DNA of 64,000 nucleotides. Source: Aradus depressus. Its lineage: Eukaryota > Arthropoda > Insecta > Hemiptera > Aradidae. Below the pieces are notes generated by a model. The model was not told the DNA's origin and did not search any database. It worked only from the letters and a program-made list of their open reading frames with translations. The position numbers and the translations under genes were made by a program. How positions within the stretch are numbered: the first letter of the stretch is position 1; each line of letters opens with the position of its first letter. Below, one piece after another: positions 31,956 through 42,800 of this stretch. The DNA lies in NCBI GenBank assembly GCA_963662175.1, contig OY759221.1, forward strand, positions 29,561,027 through 29,625,026, read 5' to 3'.

Positions 31956-32260
31956 AAACCTTTGTATTAGATTTAATATTTTTGCAAAATTTAGAAGGCA
32001 AGATGTCATCTCTTTAAAAATCTAAATAAAAAGTTATTTGAAATTTTATAATTAAATACGTGCACTTTCTCAAAAATTTCACGTCTTGAACTTTTGATAT
32101 TTTTTAAGGCCCTTTTCGGAAATTACTGTAGAAATCAAAATTAAATAGAAGACCAGTCAGAAAATTTCTACAGGGATTGTGGTAATTTATTGTTTATTTA
32201 ATTATTATTAATTTTATTATATTTTTTGATTTATTATATTTTACATAATTTTTTTAATTA
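31956..32260 (+). repeat. family T dispersed repeat
   Basis: TTAATATTTTTGCAAAATTT AGAAGG, ATGTCATCTCTTTAAAAATC and TTTTCGGAAATTACTGTAGA match, in inverted orientation, the last 290 bp of the window (63710-64000). No coding frame is shared. Confidence 0.65.
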
Positions 32261-32321
32261 CCACAGAGGACATACCCTGTCAAATTTCAGCGATATTAAC
32301 CAAAGGAAAGAGGGCTCAATA

Positions 32322-32645
32322 CTTATAAGGATTTAGGAGCCCTTATGTAAGTCAATTGTTGAATATTTGCGCAGAGGGTGAACTAGTTTTGGAGGGAGAA
32401 TGTAGTTTGCCGATGTATAGTGATCGTGCAAAAATCCGAGATCGAATTTTTATGTTCAAGGCCCCTGAGTACGTTTTGACCATTTTCGCGATGATGTCTG
32501 TCTGAAAGTTGAAAATTGTGAGCACTCCAAGGCAGAAATTTGAATTGATGATGTCACTTGTGTCAACTAATTCGATAGGGTTTTTTTATCGATTCCCTGA
32601 CATCGACTTAACGACCCATCCGAATGAAGGCATGCTCGAGATTTT
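32322..32645. repeat. family Q copy and SINE1 scrap
   Basis: 32322-32425 (+): AAGGATTTAGGAGCCCTTAT and TAAGTCAATTGTTGAATATT, family Q as at 41.8 and 59.5 kb. 32568-32645 (-): CCCTGACATCGACTTAACGA CCCATCCG and GAAGGCATGCTCGAG, a SINE1 piece. Confidence 0.55.
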
Positions 32646-33390
32646 CTGGTAGATTCCTCTGTTTTAATGCAACTATCCGAAATTAAACTCGGATTCTACC
32701 CGGTATTTTTGTAAAGATATGCAGTGAGCGAAAATCTAACTATACACCCAATCTACTTAATAATGGGCATATAATGACGAAGAAGTTTTTATAATGGCTA
32801 CTGCAAGTTTTGCAAACTTAATTTTAAATTTTACCTAATTAAATTGTCTACTTAAAAAAAAAAGAAAAAAAAAGAAAAAGGAAAAAGTAAGAAGAAAAAG
32901 TTATTTTATCCTAAAGTTTATTTATCTCCGAAAGAAGAAGGGCTAATTTATTTGTCAAACAAAAAAGTAATATTTTCCGGTTTGTTGGTGGCTCAAATTA
33001 CGGAAAGACTTTTGTGAGAAAGTCCCTTCTGATAACCAGAACTGGGGTGGTTTGACAGACATTTCTAGAGTTACATCAACCCCACTTTATTTACAAAATT
33101 ACACTCAATTTGGCTTATTTGATTTAAATAAATAAAACAAACCTTTTTTTTCTGAAATATATAAACTACAGGTTCCTGCACTACATCGTCAGTTTTAGTT
33201 TTAAACTGTACAGTATAATTTTACTGAGTGCAAACAGTTCTTATAGATAAATCAGGTGGATAAGGAAAGTGTGACAAAGTTTATTTCAAGTAATTGTTAA
33301 CACATTAGAACCAGTTCTAGTATTTAGTGGTTAATTGTATTCCACATATCATTTATCGTATTCAATATTTGTAGTTAGTTATTGTGATTC
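32646..33390. other. unassigned stretch
   Basis: A/T-rich with an AAAAGAAAAAAAAAGAAAAA tract near 32855-32880. Nothing recognised. Confidence 0.45.
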
Positions 33391-33608
33391 ATCACTCGCT
33401 CTTTTGTCGCTCTGGTGGACATTTGTCTATTTGAATACAACTAGTTGCCTACTATGAATACATGATATCTCATAAGCTCCGAACCATTGGTAATGTCTCA
33501 TCCGACGGCCCGCTCAAGGTTTTTGCACTTCCCAGATATAAAACCTTAGGACCTCCAGTCGGATTTCGGAACTCCGATTTAGGGCTACCACTGAGCTCCC
33601 GGCTATAC
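33391..33608 (-). mobile_element. SINE1, highly degenerate
   Basis: TCTTTTGTCGCTCTGGTGGA, CATCCGACGGCCCGCTCAAG, CTTCCCAGATATAAAACC and CTACCACTGAGCTCCCGG keep the order of SINE1 read on the minus strand. An old copy with many changes; tail missing. Confidence 0.7.
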
Positions 33609-33848
33609 TAAAGATAAATAAAATAAAATAAACTAAAAAATAAAATAGCTTTAATGACATTCTTTTAGAACAAAAGCCTCTCCTTTTGGAGATTTTGAGT
33701 CTACTGTTCTTTCAACAGAAGAAATCAAAAAAGAATTTAACGATTGTTCCTAAATTAAATTAAATTATTTCTTAACTAAAACTGTTACTTATTGATTAAA
33801 AATAAAATAAAAATAAAACAAAACAATAGCAAAAAGTAAAAATGAGGG
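33609..33848. other. AT-rich simple sequence
   Basis: AAATAAAATAAAATAAACTA-type repeats at both ends. This may be the microsatellite tail of the RTE-like fragment next to it. Confidence 0.45.
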
Positions 33849-34228
33849 TTATTTCTTAAATAGTACTGTAACACATTTGTTCCATCTTTCTCTGTTGCTG
33901 GCCACTGTGCACCATCCCCTATTCTCTCCACTATCTCGTCCCTCCACCGCAGTCCTCGTCTTCCTGTCTCTAGGAATCCACTCCGTGCAGACTTTAGCCC
34001 ATCGTCGAGGATCCATCCTTGTCACATGCCCGGCCCATCTCCACTTCAGCAAGTGTGCTTCCTTCTGGAAGCTTCTCAGCCTCACCTTCCGTAGAACCTC
34101 ACTGTTTCTTATCCTGTCACTTATCTTTATTCCAAGCATGCTCCTCATCATGCTGAATTGATTCACTTCCAGACGACGATGCAGCTTCTGTGTCAGCGAC
34201 CAGGTCTATGCACCATATAGAATAATAC
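33849..34228 (-). pseudogene. RTE/CR1-type RT C-terminal fragment
   Basis: Minus strand: LYGA, a stop, TWSLTQKLHRRLEVNQFSMM, then RSMLGIKISDRIRNSEVLRK, LLKWRWAGHVTRMDPRRWAK and WNKCVTVLF. The pattern RSMLGI..DRIRN...LKW.WAGHV.RM..RRW is the standard carboxyl end of RTE-like and related insect LINE RTs. The last part is frameshifted (the usual RW.D....W...A..R..W appears in two phases). Catalytic domain absent. Confidence 0.82.
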
Positions 34229-34300
34229 TAAAGATATAAGTGAGTAAAAATAGTTGTCGAATCGATCGTTTTGACTAAAACTCAATATTTGACTTGCATA
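34229..34300. other. junction between RTE-like fragment and family R
   Basis: No recognised block; the LINE fragment breaks off near 34228. Confidence 0.35.
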
Positions 34301-34700
34301 ATAGCTCTGACTCTTCATACTAAATCTTGTGTCGATACATTCATTACATCGGCTGTTATTAGTGTTTTTGTATTCAGCCTCTCCCTAATCCCCCCTTCCA
34401 TTTGGCCGATTTAGCTGAAAATTAATAATTGTCGTCTTTATTGGGTTTTCAATAAACCTATAAAATTCTGAAAGCTTTACTTTATTTTAATGCCCAAGTA
34501 ATATGAAGTTGTGTAATCGGTTAGAAGTTCTATGCTTTTTTCAAAATTTTCCGACATTTATTCTATCGAAAGTTATCGTGTTCACAGAATGACAGAAATT
34601 TTAATTTTAATTTTTGTAATCATGATGCAAAAACCATTGAAAACTCGGCATCCTATTTTCGAACCGAACATACTTCATTGAGCGTAGCTCAATCTTTATA
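34301..34700 (-). repeat. family R copies
   Basis: CACTAAATCTTGTGTCGATA, ATTCATTACATCGGCTGTTA, TTTGGCCGATTTAGCTGAAA and GTAATCGGTTAGAAGTTC show at least two partial family R copies here. ACGTACCACGGAGGAATAATC just beyond (34824-34846) recurs at 54.73 kb, so the surrounding sequence is also repeated. Confidence 0.55.
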
Positions 34701-35764
34701 CGACTCGTGTGTTTCGTTTGTGCCCCTCCTGCATTAAAACTGTTTATCTGATCCTGATCAATTTTTGCATATTGATGGATGTCAGTCACGTGAAGGTTGT
34801 TAAAAAATAATTTCGAAAATCGGACGTACCACGGAGGAATAATCACCAACAATATGTTCATCCATAGACTTCAATGCGAAACGTTCAAATTCTTCTCAAT
34901 CGACAATGGCATGAAGCGCGCGCATGAAATTGAGGTCATAGGTCGAGGTCAAGAGTAAGATTTGTTTAAAAAAATAATATATAATATAATAATAAAAAAA
35001 TAATCAATGAGGAAATAATTATATAAAATCGAAGTACCATCGAAGAATAATCACTGAAAAAAACAATGAAACTGAGACCATTGTTGCGGTGCTGCGCGTG
35101 AATTAAAAGTTCTCGGCGAAGCCCTTGACAAATTTTTCGGGAGAAAAAATTATTTTGAACCATATTTTTTCGTAAATAAAGTATATTCCTTGACGATAAC
35201 CACATTTTGTCGCATGGAGGGAGCTCGCGGCGTAAGCTAAGCGAGTGACCGCTAATGAATTTAAAGTTCAAGGTATAGGCAATTTGAGTCACGGCTCTGC
35301 TCAATATTTGCAATTAGCAGAATGCATTTCATACCTAGTATAGCTGCGGAGTCTCCCACAAATGTTTTTAACAATTACCTTATTGTTTTTGAACAATGTT
35401 AATATTGTTGAACTGACCTGAGAAAGGTGTCTTTATTAAAACAAAGCTGGTGTATAAGAAGGGAGTATAAAAGTACCCTTCAAGTTGGTCGGCCCTGCTC
35501 TCTTGTAGCGGCCACTCCAGTCAGGAAGGGGAGCTAAGGGTTTGTCAAGGGCTTGTCACAGGGACAAAGGGTAACTTTACCATCCTCTCCTTCCTCAAAC
35601 TCTCCACCTACACTAACCCTTGGCTATGATACGTGTGGAAGCTTAGCCTACTTTCAATTGGTACAGAAAAAAATGTATACATTGTGAGGACAATATTCAA
35701 GTAATCACTGGCAACGTACTTCAGTTAATATGAAGATGACTGATGTAGTGATAATTAATTATAA
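34701..35764. other. unassigned stretch
   Basis: Contains ACCACGGAGGAATAATCACC (34830-34850), shared with 54737-54756. TATGAAGATGACTGATGTAG at 35730-35750 is the inverse of the end of family A. Nothing coding. Confidence 0.45.
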
Positions 35765-36160
35765 TAATAATAAATGTATTTCCGTTAATCCAATACATGG
35801 TAATAGGATACGTTAAAAGAATTTATACATTAAGATAGCTTATTAATTAAGTTTATAACTATTTGAGTCTAACTGATTATTAGTAATAACAAAACTATTA
35901 AATTAATAAAAAATGAATATATAAATACTTAAAAAAGTACTTAAAAAAAAAATAATCCATAGATACATTTATAATAAGTAAATTTTGAAAATTAATAAAA
36001 ATTAAGATAACTATTTTTTCAAAAAACTCTTCGGTGTCTTTATCCCAACGATATTTCGGGACGTTCTTACGTCCCTTCATCAGGTCCCAATGTGCGAGAT
36101 ATAGAAAAGAAAAAGAAAACAATGTAACTATAACAATATATTTAAAAAAAATAAATATAT
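35765..36160 (-). mobile_element. family P retroelement 3' UTR with hammerhead-like motif
   Basis: Minus strand: CCTGATGAAGGGACGTAAGA ACGTCCCGAAA (36084-36054), then CACCGAAGAGTTTTTTGAAA and an AT-rich region to GGAAATACATTTATTATTAT (35784-35765), a (TTA)n tail. The same order is in 60776-61115 (-) and 54921-55255 (+). Tail and position after a LINE C-terminus mark it as the 3' end of a non-LTR-type element. Confidence 0.7.
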
Positions 36161-37410
36161 ATTGTAGCATTTCTACCCTATAGACAATTATTGTCATTAT
36201 GATACAGCAAGGTCCAGTGACACTACGAGCGAATCGAGGCCACTTGGAACTGATTTGAAGAGGATTTCATTTAGAAGAATATGCTCGGAACTAGCGATGC
36301 CTGCGAGTGGATCGCGATCGCTAGGAGCGAAACAAGAGCGAATTGTGGGTTGTTTGGAGTTGAATTAAAGATAATTTCATTTAGAAGAACATGCTCGGAA
36401 CTAGCGATACTTGCGAGTGAATCGCGATCGCTAGGAACGAAAACAAGGAACAAAGGATCTAAAGGAAAGGAAGGAAACAGATAATTGTTTACATCCGGTG
36501 TTGCATGAACAGCAAGGCAGGCTAGCACACCTGTCGTTCTTAAAAGAAGCTGATACAACCGGTGATCGGTGATTGGCTGGAAGTAAATTGCGCGGGAACA
36601 AACAGCTAATAAGATGTCGGGATCCATTCCCCACCCCACGAAAATGAAGAGTTGTGCCCGGGAAGAACTTCAGTCAACGTTGAGAATTGGGGGCAGACAG
36701 ACCACGTCAATTATATCTTTCTTTTAGATTTTACAGTTGAGTTTTAAATATGTGAGTAAATCAACTCCTTCTTCATACTTGGGCCGTTCAGGCCACTCGA
36801 ACTACAGTGAATTATAGTGTATTTCGGACGGTGTAAAGCCAGTGAAAAATGTAACTTCTAATGTAGCCTCGAAACCATACAAATCTTTAACGACTTTAAA
36901 ATATGTGACCGAATGATTTCACCGTCATCGCCAGGGATATCATTATCGAGGTACCTCGTAGTTAAGTTATAATTAGGTCCTTCAGACATACAAAATTATT
37001 TATTAAATTGTTTTTATTTTTAAATATACTTAATATGTTCCCATTTAAAATATGATATGTTCTTTTTAAAATAAATATGATACAGTTCTAAGTTTGATTC
37101 ATTCCATTTCCCCCCACTCATGCTTCTTCTAGTTGACTACAGTAATTAATTATTATTAATTACTGGTGACAACTACACATTGGGAACTTGTAACCGTTCT
37201 TCCCGTGAGGAGTGTACTCAGCTATCCAAGGCAATTTTTCATTTAAAGTCACGATTTTAAGAATTTTGGCTTTTAATAAGTTTCCGATATTAATTTTATT
37301 TACTAATTTAATTCATTCACTCACACTCTCTCAAGAATGGGAAAGGAGGTTTACAATATATATATATATATATATAAATCAATTATACAAATAAAATTGA
37401 AAGCTTTGTA
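36161..37410. other. possible insertion inside family P, with a 110-bp tandem duplication
   Basis: 36240-36460 contains two copies of ATTTCATTTAGAAGAA, ATGCTCGGAACTAGCGAT and GAGTGRATCGCGATCGCTAGG at 110-bp spacing. The family P order, compared with 60.8-61.9 kb, is interrupted here and resumes at 37411, so this ~1.25 kb may be a later insertion, though no ends were identified. (TA)n lies at 37357-37374. Confidence 0.45.
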
Positions 37411-37690
37411 CCAAATAATGTTTTTGGATATGAAACACGATTCTTTAAGGTGATAACTTTAATATTATTCATTTTGAACAGTGAGCGTAAAATTCCGTTT
37501 CTTTGTAAAGAGTTTCCTCTAACATAAATATTTTTAGTTGAAGTTTAAATTTTTTTTATTGTATCTATTGACTTCAAGAAATTGACACGGGCATTAAAAC
37601 ATTTAATTCCTTTATGAGTTATACTTTTTTTTAAAAAGAAAAAGCAATGTTTAGTTATTCGAAAGTCTTCTTTCTTTCTCCGATTATTTC
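37411..37690 (-). pseudogene. family P LINE C-terminus (SINE-free copy)
   Basis: Minus strand resembles the LINE end with LFEKSITHKG-type and FFNALPHFLKSI-type blocks (better in the copy at 61.65-61.88 kb). It contains TGAAACACGATTCTTTAAGG at about 37431-37450, the uninterrupted version of the site where a SINE1 sits in the 61 kb copy. Frameshifted and partial. Confidence 0.65.
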
Positions 37691-38728
37691 ACAGGTTGTA
37701 AAATAAAATATAGTCTGACCACTCACAGATTATATTAATTTTTCTAGCCGGCTTCCGAAGTTACCTTTATCTGACAAACTAATTTTGAAAAATGTTGGGG
37801 CTCCTCTAGCTCTGGGTATGTATCATTGCTACAACTGCTATAGCGATAGCTACGCCCCTGCATGATACATAAAATATATAATATCGTTTTCGTTTGTATC
37901 AATATTTTAATATATGTTTATTAACATGAAGTCAATATAATTTTATAGTTCAAAGGTAATTTACTTTTCAAATGTTTTTCTACTTTTTAATTTTCCCTTT
38001 AAAGTAGAGCTCAAAGTTCCATTGAGCGACACTTAAGCCCTCTGGCCCCTTATGACTATGATAATCGTATTCTCCACTTTAGAGGCTTATAAACTTTTTT
38101 TTTATCTTCTTCAATGAAAAAGCAATTTCCTCTGCTATGATGATTCTTCACTCTACATTTTTTCTTCTTGAAAAAAAAAAAAAAGAAATTTAAGAGGTAG
38201 AAATGGATTTATGGTAAAAAAAATAAATCAAAAGTTTTCTTGAATTAATTAGATTTTGATAAAAAATTAAAAATTTATTGGAAGGAATAATTAAAACATT
38301 TTATACAGAGACACTATACAAAAAAAAGTATCTTAAAATATGAAAAAAAATCACTTAAAGAGTATTCTTTACTGATTCATTTCCTTTCTGTAGCGGATCT
38401 ATGAAGGAGTAAAATACGTGTAAAGAAAGATACCGCAATGTTTTCCAGAAGGGACTGTCGCTATACAAAAGTCTCAAGTCGCGTGTTCCCCGTCTAAACG
38501 GGGTGCATGATACAATGTTGCGAGACATGTCGTAGTCTGTACGTGTGCCGAGACTTCTGAGTCAGTTTCTACTTTCCCGCCATAGAGACAACATTGAAAG
38601 TAATAGAAGATTTTCAGGCTTCCTTTGTATTCTTTGAAAAAAAAATCATTATTAAAATAAAATGTATACAATTGTATTGTATTTTACCTTTACAAATCCT
38701 TTCTGCGAGGTAATTATGGCTTCACAGG
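37691..38728. other. family A scrap and unassigned AT-rich sequence
   Basis: 37692-37790 (-) carries CACAGGTTGTAAAATAAAAT, TCTGACCACTCACAGATT and CTAGCCGGCTTCCGAAG, a diverged family A copy. 37800-38728 has no recognised gene; CCCGTCTAAACGGGG at 38486-38501 is a small palindrome. Confidence 0.5.
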
Positions 38729-38729
38729 C

Positions 38730-39114
38730 TACTGGAACGATACTTGAAATAGCTTGTTTCGAAATCTCTTCTCCAACCATCTGCAGAAGGGTTTCGAAGA
38801 AATCGCAGGACTCATTCTTACAAAATTTCTGAAACCCATGCCATCTTCTAGTTTTAATTTTTCGAGAAAATTTATAGCAACAGTAATGCCTCCCAAAAAT
38901 AAAGTTCTCCTCAAGTATCGTTTAGGTTCACGATTTCTCCTTTTTAATAACATAAAATTATTTATTAGACACAAATAAAACGCACAGAGAGAAATTTCTT
39001 GGGAACTGATTTCTGTAGTGCAACTGGCTTCGTAGGTGTGGACGCGCGACATTGTATGGCGACAGTCTAGGGACAATGTGTCGCGCGACTTTGTGCCTAG
39101 GTGTGTACTAGGCC
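38730..39114 (-). pseudogene. Harbinger element end with nuclease N-terminal fragment
   Basis: Minus strand reads KRRNREPKRYLRRTL, NFLEKLKLEDGMGFRNFVRM and SPA, typical of a Harbinger nuclease N-terminus. The right end GGCCTAGTACACACCTAGGC ACAAAGTCGC touches a TAA (39115-39117), the likely target duplication, and family R follows at once (GGACGACACCTATTGATTTT). The left end of the element is missing. Confidence 0.65.
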
Positions 39115-39400
39115 TAAGGACGACACCTATTGATTTTTAGCGACATTGGAGGAGATTACGGGGGCTTAACAGAAAAACTAATAAGTGACGTTGTAATGAA
39201 TGGATCGACATGGAATTTCATTTGTAAATTCAAAACTCCATTAAGACATCTATCAATTTAACAATGGAGATTTGGGATAGATTCTGCGCTGTCCCGGCAT
39301 TTTCGTATTTTTACTTCACCAGTTATAAGAAGTATGGTGGAGGTTAGAAAAGCGGTCAGAGATTGCATGTTCAGTTTTTCCTGGATGTTAAGGCCGAAAG
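39115..39400 (+). repeat. family R copy
   Basis: GACGACACCTATTGATTTTT, TAACAGAAAAACTAATAAGTG, AATGAATGGATCGACATGGA and AGTATGGTGGAGGTTAGAAA. Its beginning is cut by the Harbinger end. Confidence 0.6.
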
Positions 39401-40586
39401 TGAAATAAACTTTATAAAGAGAATGGGGTATATGTGGACGGGGTTAACCTGACCTGTCAGTCGAGTCAAGTCCAGTCTGTCTTCTGAATAAAAGTTTCCT
39501 CAGCCCTTTGCTGTACATCTCATCACCACCTCAACCAGTATCTGCCCTCAGCCCTTGCTGCAGGTATTGGTCAAGAGGCCCTAGAAGACGGACCCTTAGA
39601 CAACACCTTGGCTTCTTCACTTCTCGCTCGCCCACGTTCCCCGGTCATTTTTAGTATCATTTATTACCAGTTATATATATTTCTTATATTTCATTTTTTG
39701 CTTTGTTTCCATTAGTTTAATTTTTTTTTTTTTTTCCATTATTATAATTTTTTCAATAACGTATCTACAGTCCACTTATTTTCTTTTAATTTACCTTCTA
39801 TCATTTATTTGCAGCACGTATTAACACTGGAAATTCATGTTTTCCTATTCTCTGATTTAAAAAAAAAAGTCTGTCATTTCTCTGTGTATTTCTCTGTAAA
39901 CATGATAACTCCCGATAGAATGAATGTATGAACATGAAACTTTAAATATGATAAGATACTGGGGGTTACACAAAAACTGTTATAACTGCCGTTGTAATGA
40001 ATGTATCAACATGGAATTTCATATGTAAAATCAAAACTCCATAATCTCCATAACTTAATTTATTAATTCGTGCTGAGGAAGTACATTGTCTGTGATTCAT
40101 TGACAACTTTTTCTGATTCGATTAATGGATAATCGAAATGTGGACATAAGACACGGCCAGTAAGGCGAAGTCCGTATGACTTCGAGGAAAGTACCAACTA
40201 CTTAAGTTACAAGTTACACAGTGAAGTCATATGTTAGCCTATGTAAACCTGGGCAGGACGGAGAGACCTTATGTGTAGAGTTTGTGTACTCAGAAGACCT
40301 GATATGTCCTGTAGTTTACGGCTAAGAGAGAAGACCGACTAAGTACTTTATAGAAGACATCTTTCTCCAAGATGGAGCATCCCTGCTTTTACACACTTCA
40401 CAAAGCTGTAAAAACAGCCCCTCATCACCCAACTACCCTTCCATTAAATTTAATTTACATAAAAATTGAGGATCCTTGGATTATGTGCCGTAGTTCAATG
40501 CCTGTATATCCAGTTATATGTGAGGGTCTATATATACATATGTATTATATTATTGTATTATATTTTAAGAGGGAGGGTTTCCTGAG
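39401..40586. other. family R and Q scraps, otherwise unassigned
   Basis: 39890-40050 (+) is a partial family R (CATGATAACTCCCGATAGAA TGAATGTATG). TTAATTCGTGCTGAGGAAGT near 40063 is family Q-like. The remainder, including 39420-39660 and 40140-40580, has no recognised feature. Confidence 0.5.
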
Positions 40587-41446
40587 CATGTAATAGCTGG
40601 GAGGTCCACCATTGCACTCTTAATACTAGCTCGGTCGTCTACTGTTGCCACGGTTAATACTAAGTGTGGTGCCTAGCGTTCCTAAACACGTACTAGCTCG
40701 GTCGTCTACTGTTGCACGGTTAATACTAAGTGTGGTGTCCAGCGTTCCTAAAGATGTACTAGCTCGGTCGTCTACTGTTGCACTTTTAATACTAGCTGTG
40801 GTGCCCAGTGTTCCTAAAGACGTACTAGCTCGGTCGTCTACTGTTGCACGGTTAATACTAGCTATGGTGCCCAGTGTTCCTAAAGACGTACTAGCTCGGT
40901 CGTCTACTGTTGCACGGTTAATACTAAGTGTGGTGCCCAGCGTTCCTAAAGACGTACTAGCTCGGTCGTCTACTGTTGCACTTTTAATACTAGCTGTGGT
41001 GCCCAGTGTTCCTAAAGACGTACTAGCTCGGTCGTCTACTGTTGCACGGTTAATACTAGCTATGGTGCCCAGTGTTCCTAAACACGTACTAGCTCGGTCG
41101 TCTACTGTTGCACGGTTAATACTAAGTGTGGTGCCCAGCGTTCCTAAAGACGTACTAGCTCGGTCGTCTACTGTTGCACTTTTAATACTAGCTGTGGTGC
41201 CCAGTGTTCCTAAAGACGTACTAGCTCGGTCGTCTACTGTTGCACTTTTAATACTAGCTGTGGTGCCCAGTGTTCCTAAAGACGTACTAGCTCGGTCGTC
41301 TACTGTTGCACGGTTAATACTAGCTATGGTGCCCAGTGTTCCTAAAGACGTACTAGCTCGGTCGTCTACTGTTAATACTAGCTGTGGTGCCTAGTGTTCC
41401 TAAAGACGTACTAGCTCGGTCGTCTACTGTTGCACGGTTAATACTC
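40587..41446. repeat. 66-bp minisatellite with S-L-M unit order, about 13 copies
   Basis: Unit: GTACTAGCTCGGTCGTCTAC + TGTTGCACGGTTAATACTAG + CTATGGTGCCCAGTGTTCCT + AAAGAC. Three unit types differ in the middle: S has CGGTTAATACTAAGTGTGG, L has CTTTTAATACTAGCTGTGG, M has CGGTTAATACTAGCTATGG. Their order is S S L M S L M S L L M, then a short unit and an end unit, i.e. mainly a 198-bp triplet. The 249-codon plus frame is a product of 66 = 3x22, not a gene. Confidence 0.95.
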
Positions 41447-41955
41447 CTGTAACATAAGGTCTCGCATTGTCCTGGTAAAAATTAAAATCCGCGCCTGTTG
41501 ACCAGAGAACGTTTTTTTCTTGGAGAGTTCTGGGTACACAAAATTGTTTGTCTATAATTTATCCTATTTGGAGAGTTATCTTTAAAGACAGATTACCTTT
41601 TTTTTTTTTTTTTTTTTTTTCATTCTTGGAATCAAGAGGTTGGGGAAAACATGAAATTCAGTCGAGTCTCCAGAACTTTGATAATCTGTCAAATTTCAGC
41701 GATATTGGCCGAAGAGAAGGGGGGTTCAGGGGAGGGGGGGGACCCTAAAAACTGCCAATGAAATGTATTTATCGACACGAAATTTAAGTATTTAGGAGCC
41801 CCTACGTAAGTCAACTATCGAATATTAGCGCACACGTTTTGTAGGGGGAGCGATGTTAATTAATGAATTCGTTCTAGGGAAGCCGGTGATTCATCTACGA
41901 CTTTTTTGTTACTTTTTTTTTATCGCAGAATACAGAAACGGACATTACTTATGAG
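41447..41955. repeat. family R and family Q copies
   Basis: 41495-41800 mixes family R blocks: TTGGAATCAAGAGGTTGGGG, ATGAAATTCAGTCGAG, GCGATATTGGCCGAAGAGAA and a run of T22 at 41600-41621. 41796-41925 (+) is family Q: TTTAGGAGCCCCTACGTAAG TCAACTATCGAATATT then AATTCGTTCTAGGGAAGCCG. Confidence 0.6.
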
Positions 41956-42267
41956 AGGACCTGATATAGTATACACCATATATCAACCTAAGGAAGGTCT
42001 TAATAGGGAAAGTTTAGGATGGTCGACCATCGCAGGATAATAGACCATATCTTCAGACTTTCCCCCTTATGTTTGTCCCTCATTTTTCTCCCCCAGAAGG
42101 CAAGTTACACAAAGGCCCACGACGTTAAGACCTTCTTTATAGTTTGTTTGTTTTTCTATCCCAATTAGTTTTGTTTAATATTATTATTAATTTTATTAGT
42201 TATTTTATTAATTTTATTAGTTATTTTATTAGTTATTTTATTAGTTATTTTATTTATTTTTTGATTC
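41956..42267. other. unassigned, with a TTATTTTATTAG microsatellite
   Basis: Imperfect (TTATTTTATTAG)n at 42180-42260. Nothing else. Confidence 0.5.
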
Positions 42268-42546
42268 TTGAGCATTAAGTACGAAGTCAAATCGCCTACT
42301 TCCAGAGACCATGAACCCGACTCTACTATTCGAGTTCTGAATTTTGTCTATACTAAATTTTATTATTATACAGTTTTTAACGAGTATCTGACATCGTACA
42401 TGCTTGGGACCATTGCTTAAGGTCCCATCCGAAGGACGGCGTGCTCAATTTTTTTTTACTTTTCAAATAAAAGATCGGCCCAGTTTTGAACCCGCGATCT
42501 TGAGCTCAGTAAACAAACACGCAATCTCTGAGCAACCGGCGCCCTC
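42268..42546 (-). mobile_element. SINE1, degenerate, nearly complete
   Basis: Head GAGGGCGCCGGTTGCTCAGAG at the right end (minus), AAGATCGCGGGTTCAAAACTG B-box region, and the body to GACTTCGTACTTAATGC. Several small deletions; the CCTAA tail is lost. Confidence 0.82.
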
Positions 42547-42647
42547 TTTTTATATATTTACTATTATCTTTATTTGTAATTATTTTTATATTTCATTATT
42601 CTATATTTTATTATATAATTATTTTATATTTATATATAAAAAAGATT

Positions 42648-42800
42648 CCGTGGCTCAGAATGGCCGATAATAAGCTAAGGAGATCATCAAAAGCCCACTC
42701 CAGTCTGGAACACCGGACAGAAGAACTATTTTTGTCTCGGTTACACAGAGGGCACAACAGGCTGACTCATGGTTATCTGATAACTCGGAAGAAAGTGTGA
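42648..42800 (+). pseudogene. non-LTR RT tail fragment
   Basis: PWLRMADNKLRRSSKAHSSL then EHRTEELFLSRLHRGHNRLT and HGYLIT, stop TGA at 42798-42800. EV.L.RLR.GH..LTHGYL is the usual region after the RNase H/thumb of Jockey- and CR1-type elements. Only about 50 codons remain. Confidence 0.7.

Noticed and set aside
35470..35660. LTR or promoter suggested by GAGTATAAAAGTACCC
   Set aside because: No paired repeat, no TG...CA ends and no coding region follows.
36271..36639. 122-codon minus-strand open frame
   Set aside because: No recognisable domain; it lies over the 110-bp duplication in unassigned DNA and has an overlapping frame in another phase.
37350..37690. Independent gene on the plus strand (37212-37394)
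   Set aside because: Short frame through a (TA)n run; the neighbourhood is explained by family P on the minus strand.
40645..41394. 249-codon open frame with LARSSTVA repeats
   Set aside because: It is the 66-bp minisatellite; the frame is kept because 66 is a multiple of 3.
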